In this document: positions 8,705 to 16,960 of the stretch, piece after piece
Position numbering within the stretch: position 1 is the first letter of the stretch
How the letters are laid out: every line of letters starts with the position of its first letter
Source of the DNA: Dermatobacter hominis
Lineage (GTDB): Bacteria; Actinomycetota; Acidimicrobiia; Acidimicrobiales; Microtrichaceae
NCBI RefSeq assembly: GCF_020715685.1
Contig: NZ_CP085840.1
Coordinates: 3,968,001-4,032,000, forward strand
DNA: 64,000 nt
Direction: 5' to 3'
The notes under the pieces: generated by a model
Told to the model about the DNA's origin: nothing
The model's database searches: none
Seen by the model: only the letters and a program-made list of their open reading frames with translations
Program-made: the position numbers and the translations under genes

Positions 8705-9733
8705 TCAGCCGTCGTCGTCGGGCCCGGGCCGGCGCGCCCGGCTCGGCGCGACGCGGGGCGGTTCGCCCGGCATCTTCGGGTAGACGGGCGGCCACGGCGC
8801 GTCGAGCAGGCCCGCGTCCTGGTCGCGCGCCACCATCTCGAGCAGCGGGTCGAGCGACTGCGGTCGCTCCCGCATCGCCCGCCACGGGTCGCCCCGCTCG
8901 GCGACGCGACCGGGCACGGTGGCGATCGTCAGCTCGTCGGGGTGGACGTCCGCGACCTCGTCCCACGTCAGCGGCGTCGACACCTGGGCGCCGGTCCGGG
9001 CCCGGGCCGACCACGCGCCGAACACCGTCTTGTGGGGCGCGTTCTGGTTGAAGTCGATGAAGACGCGGGTGCCGCGCTCCTCCTTCCACCACGCGTCGGT
9101 GATCAGGTCCTCCCGGCGCCGGGCCAGCTCCCGGGCCACGGCCACCGATGCGGCCCGCACCTGGATCGCGTCCCACCGCGGCTCCAGGCCGACGTAGACG
9201 TGCAGGCCCCGGTTGCCCGTCGTCTTCGGGTACCCGACGAGCCCGACCTCCTCGAGCAGCTCCCTCAGGACGAACGCCGCCTCGCGGATCTGCTCGAACC
9301 GGATCCCGGGCGACGGGTCGAGGTCGAGGCGCAGCTCGTCGACGTGGTCGGCGTCGGCGGCCAGCGACGGCCAGACGTGGAAGCCGAGGCAGCCGAGGTT
9401 CACGGCCCACACGACGTGGGCCAGGTCCTCGATGACCAGGGCCTCGGAGCGGGTGCCGTTGGGGGTCGACACCACCGTCGTCGCCAGCCACTCCGGCCGC
9501 GACTTCGGTACCCGCTTCTGGAAGAAGTTGCCGCCGCCGACGCCGTCGGGGAACCGCTGCATCAGCACCGGCCGGCCACCCATCGCCCGCATCGCCTCGG
9601 CCTCGACCGAGAGGTAGTAGTGGACCAGGTCCAGCTTGGTGTCGCCCCGCTCGGGGAAGAACACCTTGTCGGGGCTGGTGACGCGCACGGAGCGACCCGC
9701 CACCTCCAGCTCCACGGCGTCGCTCCTGGCCAC
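8705..9733 (-). CDS. LigD-type polymerase/primase domain protein (stand-alone)
   Basis: This 342-residue protein corresponds to the polymerase (PrimPol-like) domain of bacterial LigD, which fills gaps and adds ribonucleotides during non-homologous end joining. Visible features are the nucleic-acid and 5'-phosphate binding N-terminus (VTSPDKVFFPERGDTKLDLV), the catalytic acidic strand LRLDLDPSPG, and GLHVYVGLEP. No ligase or nuclease domain is fused and no ku gene adjoins it. The GTG at 9733 was chosen because TACGTT stands 6 nt before it and because a start at 9937 would overlap the divergent lipoprotein gene. Confidence 0.85.
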   Translation of the reverse strand: MARSDAVELEVAGRSVRVTSPDKVFFPERGDTKLDLVHYYLSVEAEAMRAMGGRPVLMQRFPDGVGGGNFFQKRVPKSRPEWLATTVVSTPNGTRSEALVIEDLAHVVWAVNLGCLGFHVWPSLAADADHVDELRLDLDPSPGIRFEQIREAAFVLRELLEEVGLVGYPKTTGNRGLHVYVGLEPRWDAIQVRAASVAVARELARRREDLITDAWWKEERGTRVFIDFNQNAPHKTVFGAWSARARTGAQVSTPLTWDEVADVHPDELTIATVPGRVAERGDPWRAMRERPQSLDPLLEMVARDQDAGLLDAPWPPVYPKMPGEPPRVAPSRARRPGPDDDG

Positions 9734-9739
9734 CGCGGC

Positions 9740-9745
9740 AACGTA
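9740..9745 (-). promoter_or_regulatory. -10 hexamer TACGTT for the leaderless LigD-like gene
   Basis: On the minus strand TACGTT lies 6 nt before the GTG at 9733. Confidence 0.5.
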
Positions 9746-9809
9746 CTCTTCCCCCCGACCGGGGCGGAGCCGGTCGCCGGAGGGGAACGAGCGAGCGGGA
9801 GCGAGGGCG

Positions 9810-11144
9810 ATGTCGCGATCCAGGTGGATCCGGTCCGTGGCGGTGGTCGCGGCGTTCGTGACGACGGTCGGGGCGTCGGCGTGCTCGGCGGGCACCGGGC
9901 CGCTCGCGTCGATCGCCGCCGCCCGGGGCGACGGCACCCGCGCCGGCGCGACCGACGGCGCGCCTGCGGCCCCGCCCGACGTCGCTGGCCCCGCCCCCGA
10001 GGCGCGCTGCGCCGAGACGCCGGCGGGCGTCGAACCCGAGCGGGTCGACCCGGCGGCGGTGGGCCTGGACGCCGAGCAGCTGCGGTCGGCGCTCGACTAC
10101 GCGGTGGCGAAGGGCTCCCAGTCCGTGCGGGTCTACCGGCACGGGTGCCTCGTCGGAGCCGGCTCCAACGACCCGCTCGTCGACTGGGTCCCGCTGCCCG
10201 GGTGGTCGATGACCAAGGGCATCGTGTCCGTGCTGGTCGGCCGCGCCGTCGAGCTCGGGGCGCTCGACGTCGACGACGCGATCGGCGAGCACCTGCAGGT
10301 GACCGACCCCCGCAAGGCCGCGCTCACCGTGCGCGAGCTGCTCAACCAGACGACCGGCCTGCGGTTGGCCTGGGCGAGCGACCTCAACGAGGCCGCGACC
10401 ACCGATTCGGCCGCGGCGTTGCTCGCCCGGCCGTTCGAAGCCGTGCCGGGGACGACCTTCAACTACGCCCAGACGACCGTGACCCTCCTCGTCGCCGTCG
10501 TCGAGGCGGCGGTCGGCGAGGACCTCCAGGCGTTCGCGCAGCGCGAGCTGTTCGGCCCGATCGGCATCACGCACGACGAGTGGCTGTGGGAGCGCGACGG
10601 CGCCGGCCGCAGCCAGGGGTTCGCCTTCCTGCGCATGACGCCCACCGCCTTCGGCCGGCTCGGACGGCTCCTGCTGCAGGACGGCACGTGGGCCGGCCGG
10701 CGGCTCCTGCCGTCCGACTACATCGCCCAGGGGCGGACGGGCACCGCGGCCAACCCCTGCTACGGGTTCCTCTGGCGCAACAACGACGGCGTCGGGTGCC
10801 GCCAGACCGGCCCGATGCTGGGCCTCGAGACGGCCGGGAACTGGATGCCGACCGTGCCGAGCGACGCCTACGGGCTCTCCGGCATGTTCGACCAGCTGGT
10901 GCTCGTGATCCCCAGCCTCGACGCGGTCGTCGTGCGGCTCGGGCTGCCGCCCCAGGCGCTGGGCGATCCGTGGGGCGACGTGGGCGGCGAGCGCCCGTCC
11001 ATGACCTGGCGGTTCTTCCGCACGTTGATGGGTGCGGTCACCGACATGGCCGTGGCCGACCCCGGCGACTGGACGCCGAAGCCGCCCGACGCGATCGACT
11101 GGTCCCACATCCTCGACGTGCCGCTCCCCGAACCGACGTGGTGA
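9810..11144 (+). CDS. Serine hydrolase, class C beta-lactamase fold, probable lipoprotein
   Basis: This 444-residue protein begins with a signal peptide ending in a lipobox-like GASAC (Cys about residue 27), so it is probably an extracytoplasmic lipoprotein. The mature part has the penicillin-binding/class C beta-lactamase fold: SMTK gives nucleophile Ser133 and Lys136, and Tyr219 lies in FNYAQT. Relatives include 6-aminohexanoate-dimer hydrolases and D-peptidases, so true beta-lactam resistance should not be assumed. ATG 9810 was chosen because it starts the signal peptide; an upstream in-frame ATG at 9636 overlaps the divergent gene. Confidence 0.85.
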   Translation: MSRSRWIRSVAVVAAFVTTVGASACSAGTGPLASIAAARGDGTRAGATDGAPAAPPDVAGPAPEARCAETPAGVEPERVDPAAVGLDAEQLRSALDYAVAKGSQSVRVYRHGCLVGAGSNDPLVDWVPLPGWSMTKGIVSVLVGRAVELGALDVDDAIGEHLQVTDPRKAALTVRELLNQTTGLRLAWASDLNEAATTDSAAALLARPFEAVPGTTFNYAQTTVTLLVAVVEAAVGEDLQAFAQRELFGPIGITHDEWLWERDGAGRSQGFAFLRMTPTAFGRLGRLLLQDGTWAGRRLLPSDYIAQGRTGTAANPCYGFLWRNNDGVGCRQTGPMLGLETAGNWMPTVPSDAYGLSGMFDQLVLVIPSLDAVVVRLGLPPQALGDPWGDVGGERPSMTWRFFRTLMGAVTDMAVADPGDWTPKPPDAIDWSHILDVPLPEPTW

Positions 11145-11169
11145 CGGTCGGGCGCCGGCCGGGCGCTGG

Positions 11170-11613
11170 TCAGCCGACCGGGTGGTCGGCGGAGCGCTCG
11201 CCCCGCCGCAGCGCGTGGCCGATCAGCACCGGTGCCAGGCAGATCACCGCGTAGCTCCCGACCACGGCCCAGAACAGGCCGTCGCCGGGCGACTCCAGGT
11301 ACCGGGCCAGGCCGACGCCCACCGCGGGCGCGCAGAGCAGCGTGAGTGCGACCTGCCGCGGCGCGGAGTAGCGGACCAGGCGGAGCTGCTCGCACCACCA
11401 CTCCACGACCACGGGCACCGGCAGGAGGAACAGGAGCCACGGGTCGAGGTGGGAGGGCCAGCGCACGCCGGCCAGCGCCAGCGCCATCGTCCCGAGGCAC
11501 ACCGGGTAGAACCACAGGCACCGCCGGCACACGTGGCTGCGCCCGACGTGCACGCAGCGGTCGTACTCCTCGGGCCAGTGGTGGCTGAGCCACAGGGCGG
11601 TGCGTCGCTCCAC
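11170..11613 (-). CDS. DUF2085-like small membrane protein
   Basis: This 147-residue protein starts with a His/Cys-rich segment (SHHWPEEYDRC, then HVCRRCLWFYP), followed by three or four hydrophobic helices. This pattern resembles predicted membrane proteins of the DUF2085 type, whose N-terminal HxnCxnCxxC-like cluster may bind a metal; no function is established. The GTG start has GGGAGGGG immediately upstream. It lies alone, convergent with the beta-lactamase-fold gene. Confidence 0.65.
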   Translation of the reverse strand: MERRTALWLSHHWPEEYDRCVHVGRSHVCRRCLWFYPVCLGTMALALAGVRWPSHLDPWLLFLLPVPVVVEWWCEQLRLVRYSAPRQVALTLLCAPAVGVGLARYLESPGDGLFWAVVGSYAVICLAPVLIGHALRRGERSADHPVG

Positions 11614-11718
11614 CCCCTCCCATCGGCACGACCGGCGTCGGTTCTGAGGGTGGATCGGGACGATCCCCGCCCGGGCGCGCCCCCCATGTCTGCGAGTCGG
11701 TCAGGTGGGGCAGGTCGG

Positions 11719-12816
11719 TCAGGAGCGGAGCAGGGCGCCGGTGGCGCGGGCGATCTCGGTCGCCATGCCCAGGCACTCGGGCAGGACGCCCATGCCGAAG
11801 AACCCGTGGACCATGTCGTCGTAGCAGCGCGACCACACCGCGACCCCCGCGTCGTCGAGCCGCTGCGCGTAGGCCATGCCCTCGTCGCGCAGCGGGTCGA
11901 ACCCTGCGGTCGCCACGACCGCCGGCGCGACGCCCTCGACCGACGGCGCCCGCAGCGGCGACACGGTCGGCAGGTCCCAGGTCGAGGCGTCGGGGAGGTA
12001 CATGCCGCGGTACCACTCCATGTCGGCCCGGGTCAGGCCGAACCCCTCGGAGAACAGCTGGTGCGACCGGCGATCCAGGCTGGCCTCGGTCGCCGGGTAG
12101 ACGAGGGCCTGCACCCGGGGCGGGGGCACGTCGGAGTCGCGGGTGCTCAGCGCGACGGCGGCGGCGAGGTTCCCCCCGGCGCTGTCGCCCATGACGCCGA
12201 CGCGCTCCGCGTCGACGTCGAGCTCCCGGGCGTGGGCGAGCACCCATCGGTACGTGGCGAGGCAGTCCTCGTAGGCCGCGGGGTAGGGGTGCTCGGGCGC
12301 CAACCGGTAGGCCACGGCGACCACCACGCAGCCGGCGTCGTCGGCGACCAGCCGGCAGGTGCCGTCGTAGGAGTCGAGCGAGCCGACCGCCCACCCGCCC
12401 CCGTGGAAGTACACGATCGCCGGCGGCGTCGGCCCGAGCCCGAACGGCCGGTAGATCCGCAGCGCCAGCTCCGAGCCCGGACCGCCGATGCGCCGCTCGA
12501 CCACGTGCAGGCCCTGCCGCGCCGGCATCCCCGCCGTCGCCATCCGGTCCATCTGCCGTCGGCGGACCTCCACGTCGAACGAGCGGGCCGACTCCGTCGA
12601 CGGCGCCAGCCGCTCGCCCAGGCTGAGGAGCGCCTGGACCCGCCGGTCGAGCACGCGCCCGTCGACGACGACCGGCGGCGCGCCGATGAGGCGGTCGAGC
12701 ACCGGGGCGGGCGCGGCGAGCAGCGTCCGTGCGGCCCGGTGCAGCAACGACGTCCGGTCCCGCGGGTGCGGGCCGCCGCGGTGGTCGTCCAGCGAGGAGA
12801 GCTCGGGCGTTCCCAT
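11719..12816 (-). CDS. Alpha/beta hydrolase fold-3 (hormone-sensitive-lipase-like) esterase
   Basis: This 365-residue protein is a member of the HSL/family IV esterases. The oxyanion motif HGGGW begins at residue 138 and the nucleophile elbow GDSAGG puts the serine at 212. The family hydrolyses short-chain esters or lactones in the cytoplasm. CAGGAT lies 6 nt before the ATG, in keeping with a leaderless transcript. The next gene downstream on the same strand is 105 nt away and is a different type, so an operon is not implied. It may take part in degrading the same kinds of esters as the esterase at the window start. Confidence 0.87.
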   Translation of the reverse strand: MGTPELSSLDDHRGGPHPRDRTSLLHRAARTLLAAPAPVLDRLIGAPPVVVDGRVLDRRVQALLSLGERLAPSTESARSFDVEVRRRQMDRMATAGMPARQGLHVVERRIGGPGSELALRIYRPFGLGPTPPAIVYFHGGGWAVGSLDSYDGTCRLVADDAGCVVVAVAYRLAPEHPYPAAYEDCLATYRWVLAHARELDVDAERVGVMGDSAGGNLAAAVALSTRDSDVPPPRVQALVYPATEASLDRRSHQLFSEGFGLTRADMEWYRGMYLPDASTWDLPTVSPLRAPSVEGVAPAVVATAGFDPLRDEGMAYAQRLDDAGVAVWSRCYDDMVHGFFGMGVLPECLGMATEIARATGALLRS

Positions 12817-12822
12817 GGCTCG

Positions 12823-12828
12823 ATCCTG
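12823..12828 (-). promoter_or_regulatory. -10-like hexamer CAGGAT for the leaderless esterase gene
   Basis: On the minus strand CAGGAT lies 6 nt before the ATG at 12816. Confidence 0.4.
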
Positions 12829-12845
12829 TCAGGCCACCGGGACGG

Positions 12846-14507
12846 TCACGACCGCAGCACCGCGCCGGGCCGCTCGCCGGTCGGGGCGCCGTCGCGCCGG
12901 ACGGCCACGCCGTTGACGAGCACGTGGTCCATGCCGGTCGGCTCGTCCGCGGTCAGGCGCTCGCCGTCGGCGGGGAAGTCGACGATCCGCCGGAGCGGGC
13001 CGGGGGCGATCGTGGCGGGGTCGAAGACGGCGACGTCGGCGGCGCGGCCGACCTCGATCACGCCACGGTCCCGGAGGCCGAACACGGCGGCCGGCTCGGC
13101 GGTCAGCTTGTGCACGGCCCGCTCGAGCGGCATCACGTCGCGCTCGCGCACCCAGTTGCCGAGCAGGTCCGTGCTGAAGCACGCGTCGCACAGCTGGCTG
13201 ACGTGCGCGCCGGAGTCGGCGAGGCCGAGCAGCACGCCGTCACGGGGGAGGAGCCACTCGATCGCCTCGGGATCGTCGTTGGCCAGCACCGACCAGAACC
13301 GCGTCCGCAGGTCGTCCTCGAGCGACAGGTCGAGCAGCACGTCGAGCGGACCGCAGCCGCGCTCCTCGGCGATCTCGACGATGCCGCGGCCGACGAGCTC
13401 CGGGTGGCGCTCCGACTCGGCGACCGACAGCGACGAGAAGTTGAACGGCAGGAACCCACGGCCCTCGAGGTCCGCACGCGCCCGCTCCCGCCACGCAGGG
13501 TCGCGGTAGGCGGCGAGCCGCGCCTCGCGGGAGCCGCCCATCAGCTCGCGGAACGTGTCGCGCGTGTTCAGCGTGAACGGCTCCTCGAGGTTGACCTGGA
13601 ACACCAGCGGCCGGCACGAGACCTGCGGCCACACCTCCACGCCGGTCGCCCGGGCGGCGTCGTGCTCCTCGATCACCCGCTCGTGGTACGGGATGCCCTT
13701 GATCGTCAGCAGCGCGGTCCACGTGAACGGCCGACCCACCTCGCGCTGCAGGTCGAAGACCTGCTCGTTCGAGAACACCCCGCCGGGCAGCATCGCCACG
13801 ACGCCCCGCCCGGCCTCCCGCAGCGGCGACATGAGCGTGCGGAGCTCGTCGAGGTCGGCGCGCCGGCTCGGCACGGGCCGGCCGCCGTCGCCGTTGTGGG
13901 TGGGCGATGCGCTCGTGGCGAAGCCCATCGCGCCCGCCGCCATCGCGTCGGCCACCGCGGACCGCATCCGCTCGAGCTCGGCCCCGGTGGGCTCTCGCTC
14001 GTAGGCCTCGTCGCCCATGGCCCACAGGCGCAGCGCCGTGTGGCCGACGTAGCAGCCGAAGTTGAGCGCGGGGGAGCGGCGCTCGACCGCGTCCAGGTAC
14101 TGCGGGAAGGTCTCGAACTCGTCCCACGGCACGCCGACCGTCAACGTGTCCAGGCTCATGTCCTCGACGTGCTGGAGCGTCCGGGCCAGCAGCCCGGTGG
14201 TGTCGGGGGTGATCGGGGCGATGCTGAACCCGCAGTTCCCGGCGACGACCGACGTCACCCCGTGGTGGACCGAGGGCGTCAGGTCGGGGTCCCAGAACAC
14301 CTGGGCGTCGTAGTGGGTGTGCACGTCGACGAAGCCCGGCGACACGACGCGGTCCGACGCGTCGAGCACCTCGGCCCCGGTGGGAACGTCCACCCGCTCG
14401 CCGACCTCGGTGATCACCCCGTCGGCGATCGCCACGTCCGCGCGCCGTCCCGGCGCCCCGGTCCCGTCGACGACGGTCCCACCCCTGATCACGACGTCTG
14501 CTGCCAC
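12846..14507 (-). CDS. N-acyl-D-amino-acid deacylase-like amidohydrolase
   Basis: This 553-residue metal-dependent hydrolase belongs to the D-aminoacylase (COG3653-type) branch of the amidohydrolase superfamily. The metal-binding HTHYD starts at residue 63, GNCG follows at about 94-97, and the C-terminal part has ADSGAHVSQLCDACF and GVIEVGRAADVAVFDP, the usual beta-sandwich return. It would release an acyl or carbamoyl group from a D-amino acid or similar amide. The GTG start has a GGGGGG Shine-Dalgarno-like run. A paralogue with the same order of motifs lies at 36637-38355. True D-aminoacylase activity is uncertain, as many relatives act on other amides. Confidence 0.82.
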   Translation of the reverse strand: MAADVVIRGGTVVDGTGAPGRRADVAIADGVITEVGERVDVPTGAEVLDASDRVVSPGFVDVHTHYDAQVFWDPDLTPSVHHGVTSVVAGNCGFSIAPITPDTTGLLARTLQHVEDMSLDTLTVGVPWDEFETFPQYLDAVERRSPALNFGCYVGHTALRLWAMGDEAYEREPTGAELERMRSAVADAMAAGAMGFATSASPTHNGDGGRPVPSRRADLDELRTLMSPLREAGRGVVAMLPGGVFSNEQVFDLQREVGRPFTWTALLTIKGIPYHERVIEEHDAARATGVEVWPQVSCRPLVFQVNLEEPFTLNTRDTFRELMGGSREARLAAYRDPAWRERARADLEGRGFLPFNFSSLSVAESERHPELVGRGIVEIAEERGCGPLDVLLDLSLEDDLRTRFWSVLANDDPEAIEWLLPRDGVLLGLADSGAHVSQLCDACFSTDLLGNWVRERDVMPLERAVHKLTAEPAAVFGLRDRGVIEVGRAADVAVFDPATIAPGPLRRIVDFPADGERLTADEPTGMDHVLVNGVAVRRDGAPTGERPGAVLRS

Positions 14508-14567
14508 GACGACCCCCCGGGTCTCGGCCCTCCGCCCTCCGAGTCTGGCAGCCCGCCCGCCGCCGGC

Positions 14568-14640
14568 GTCGGCGAGACTGGCCCGTGCCTCCGTCGGCGG
14601 GACTGGCCTGTGCCTCCGTCGGCGAGACTGGCCCGATGCC
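14568..14640 (+). repeat. 25-bp tandem repeat, three copies, spanning a promoter/start codon
   Basis: Units start at 14568, 14593 and 14618. The first two are full copies with two mismatches; the third runs into the ATG at 14636. Each unit carries a GAGACT or GGGACT hexamer followed 5-6 nt later by GTG or ATG, so a -10/start-codon block has been repeated. Confidence 0.8.
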
Positions 14641-15430
14641 GACGGTGGAGCCGGTGATGCCGTTCAGCGACGTGGACGCGGCCGACGCCGCCGAGCTGGT
14701 GTCGATGATGGACGCCACCGACCGCTGGCCCGCCGTGCGGGCCGCACGCGACTGGGTCCTCGAGCGCGCCGGCACCGGCGGGCGGTCCCTCGACGTCGGC
14801 GCCGGACCCGGGACCTTCCACGCCGGCGCCGGACCGCGGTGGACCGGCGTCGACGTCGACGCCGCCGCGGCCATGGTCGCAGCGGACCGGACCCGGCACC
14901 CCGACGCCCTCGTCGTCCGTGCCGACGGCGAGCGCCTGCCGATCGCCACCGGCACCGTCGACCTCGTCCACGCCGAGCGGGTCCTGCAGTGGGCGCCCGA
15001 CCCCGGCGCGATCCTGCACGAGCTCGTGCGCGTCGCCGCCCCCTCGGGGCTGGTGGCCGTGACCGACACGGACTGGTCGACGCTGTCGGTCGACCACCCC
15101 GACGACGACGCCGCGGCCCGGCTGTCGGCGGCCGCCCTGCGGTGGGTGCGGTGGCCGACGCTCGCCCGCACGGTGCCGCGCCGGCTGGTGGCCCTCGGCC
15201 TCGACGACGTCGAGGTCCGCGCCGGCGCCGTCACCCTCTCGGGATGGGAACCGGACGCCCCCGGTCAGGAGGACGGCCCGCCCGGCCTGCCGCTGCGGAC
15301 GATCGCGGCAGCGGCGGGCCCCGGAGGGCCCGCCGCGCACGACGTGGATCGGTTGGGGACGCTGGCCCGGACCGGGCGGTTCCTCGCGACGCTGACGGTG
15401 GTCACCACGATGGGCCGCCGGCCCCGGTGA
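14636..15430 (+). CDS. Class I SAM-dependent methyltransferase
   Basis: This 264-residue protein has a SAM-binding Rossmann core: SLDVGAGPGTF (motif I), GVDVD (acidic end of strand 2), ADGERLPIATGTVDLVHAERVLQW (motif II/III region of UbiE-like methyltransferases). The acceptor is unknown; quinone, sterol or small-molecule methylation are all possible. The ATG at 14636 was preferred over 14585 because the upstream 17 residues are encoded by the tandem repeat. The hexamer GAGACT lies 6 nt before the ATG. It ends 15 nt from the convergent LLM oxidoreductase gene. Confidence 0.8.
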   Translation: MPTVEPVMPFSDVDAADAAELVSMMDATDRWPAVRAARDWVLERAGTGGRSLDVGAGPGTFHAGAGPRWTGVDVDAAAAMVAADRTRHPDALVVRADGERLPIATGTVDLVHAERVLQWAPDPGAILHELVRVAAPSGLVAVTDTDWSTLSVDHPDDDAAARLSAAALRWVRWPTLARTVPRRLVALGLDDVEVRAGAVTLSGWEPDAPGQEDGPPGLPLRTIAAAAGPGGPAAHDVDRLGTLARTGRFLATLTVVTTMGRRPR

Positions 15431-15445
15431 CCTCGCTCCGGGCGA

Positions 15446-16657
15446 TCAGTTCTGGATGATCGCCGACTCCGGCAGGACCGGCTCGGCCTCGACCACGACC
15501 TCGGAGAACGGCTGGTTCCAGCGCTGGTACTTCGGCTTGGCCGTCTCGCGCATGCGGGTGGTCGAGTGCACGGGGTCCTTGTCGAACTCGGGGATGACCT
15601 GGCTGCCGAACAGCTCGATCATCTCGAGGTTCTCCTCGTGCGTGACGCCCTCGGGCGGGAAGCCGAACACCAGCTGGTCGACGCCGACCGACTGGTAGTT
15701 GTTCACCTGCTCGAGCACCTCCTCGGGGGTGCCGCAGAGCATCCACCCGCCGGCGATGAGCTGGTCGAGCACCTCCTCGCTGGGGATCCGGAACGGCGGC
15801 TGCGGCCACACCGGGGCGCCCTCGCGCTTGGGCATCGTGTCGTGGTAGAGGGCGACCATCGTGTTGAGGTAGCCGCGCCCGCGGCTCATCGCGATCTCGC
15901 GCGCCCGCTTCCGGTCGTTCAGGCAGACGACGGCGTTCGTCATCATGATGTTGTTGTTCTGGTACTGCCCGAGGGGCTCGGTGCAGCCGGCCGCCGCCTC
16001 CTTGTAGGCGTCGAGACGGCCCTTCATGTCGAAGATCGGCTCGAAGTTGAAGGCGATGGCGCCGAGGCCGAGCTCGCCGGCCCGGGCGAAGCTCGGGGGG
16101 TTGCCGCACGCCATCCAGATCGGCGGGTGACCCTTGCCGTACGGCTTCGGGAGGATGTTGTGCGGGTACGGCACCTCGAAGTGCTCGCCGTGGAACTCGT
16201 AGTCCTCCTCCTCCCACATGCGCGGGATCTCGGGGGCCACCTCCTCCCACTCGGCCTTGGTGGAGTTCTTGTCGAGGATGTTGAACGACGCGATCTCGTG
16301 GCTGCCCGCCCCCCGGCCGGTGCCCCACTCGTACCGGTTGCCGGTGAGGTGGTCCATCATCGCGGCGCGCTCGGCGGCGCGGACCGGGTGGTTGACCCGC
16401 GGCGAGATGTTCATGATCGCCGTGCCCATGTGGATGCGCTCGGTGGCGTGGGCCACGTAGCCGATCACGACCTCGGGCGCCGACAGGTGGCTGTACTCGG
16501 TGAGGGCGTGGTGCTCGCCGAACCAGACGTACTTCCAGTTGTGCTTGTCGGCGTGGATGGCGAGCTCGATCTCGCGCATGAGGGCGAGGTGCTCGGACTC
16601 GCTGTCGTGGGCCGCCGGCCCGGGCACGTAGCCGTTCGAGAAGATGCCGAATTCCAC
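15446..16657 (-). CDS. LLM class flavin-dependent oxidoreductase (luciferase-like)
   Basis: This 403-residue protein is a bacterial-luciferase-like monooxygenase: FGIFSNGYVPG at the N-terminus, WFGEHH near residue 45-50, and the flavin-binding region TGNRYEWGTGRGAGSHE. Such enzymes use FMN or F420 to oxidise alkanes, sulfonates, terpenes or steroid-type compounds. The GTG at 16657 has AGGGGG upstream and begins the first strand; longer starts run through the regulatory region. A perfect KstR-like palindrome lies 70 nt upstream, suggesting control by a TetR-type lipid regulator. Confidence 0.87.
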   Translation of the reverse strand: MEFGIFSNGYVPGPAAHDSESEHLALMREIELAIHADKHNWKYVWFGEHHALTEYSHLSAPEVVIGYVAHATERIHMGTAIMNISPRVNHPVRAAERAAMMDHLTGNRYEWGTGRGAGSHEIASFNILDKNSTKAEWEEVAPEIPRMWEEEDYEFHGEHFEVPYPHNILPKPYGKGHPPIWMACGNPPSFARAGELGLGAIAFNFEPIFDMKGRLDAYKEAAAGCTEPLGQYQNNNIMMTNAVVCLNDRKRAREIAMSRGRGYLNTMVALYHDTMPKREGAPVWPQPPFRIPSEEVLDQLIAGGWMLCGTPEEVLEQVNNYQSVGVDQLVFGFPPEGVTHEENLEMIELFGSQVIPEFDKDPVHSTTRMRETAKPKYQRWNQPFSEVVVEAEPVLPESAIIQN

Positions 16658-16726
16658 GCTGAGGTCCCCCTGCTCGGGTCTGCTGGTCGGGTCGGTCCTG
16701 GCGATCCGGGAAGGCTGCTCCCGAAC

Positions 16727-16740
16727 TAGAACGCGTTCTA
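16727..16740. promoter_or_regulatory. KstR-like operator, perfect 14-bp palindrome
   Basis: TAGAACGCGTTCTA fits the published KstR consensus TNNAACNNGTTNTA at every fixed position and is AT-rich against its surroundings. It lies upstream of the LLM oxidoreductase gene. No kstR gene is in this window, so the regulator is inferred. Confidence 0.6.
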
Positions 16741-16882
16741 ACTTTACGCGCGGGCGCGGTCGGATCTCAAGCGGTCGTGCTGGATCCGTCCGGACCGCGC
16801 CGGCCCACCGCCGCGGTCGGGCCCAGGCGGTGCGCGTGCCTCGACGGCGGCGACGAGCTGGTCGAGCGCGGCCCTGCCTGCC

Positions 16883-16960
16883 GGTCCGCTCCAGCCGGGC
16901 CCGCTCTCGCCAGGTCCGCTCCAGCCGGGCCCGCTTTCGCCAGGCCCGCTCCGTCAGACC
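16883..16960 (+). repeat. 30-bp tandem repeat at the 3' end of the thiolase gene
   Basis: Two full units (16883-16912 and 16913-16942) differ by one base and are followed by a degenerate partial unit that reaches the thiolase stop codon (16954-16956). The rest of the 296-nt gap 16658-16953 holds the LLM leader, the KstR-like palindrome and no open gene that I can support. Confidence 0.8.

Noticed and set aside
9810..11144. Antibiotic resistance beta-lactamase
   Set aside because: The fold and SxxK/Tyr motif fit class C beta-lactamases, but the same features occur in esterases and peptidases, so a resistance claim is not supported.
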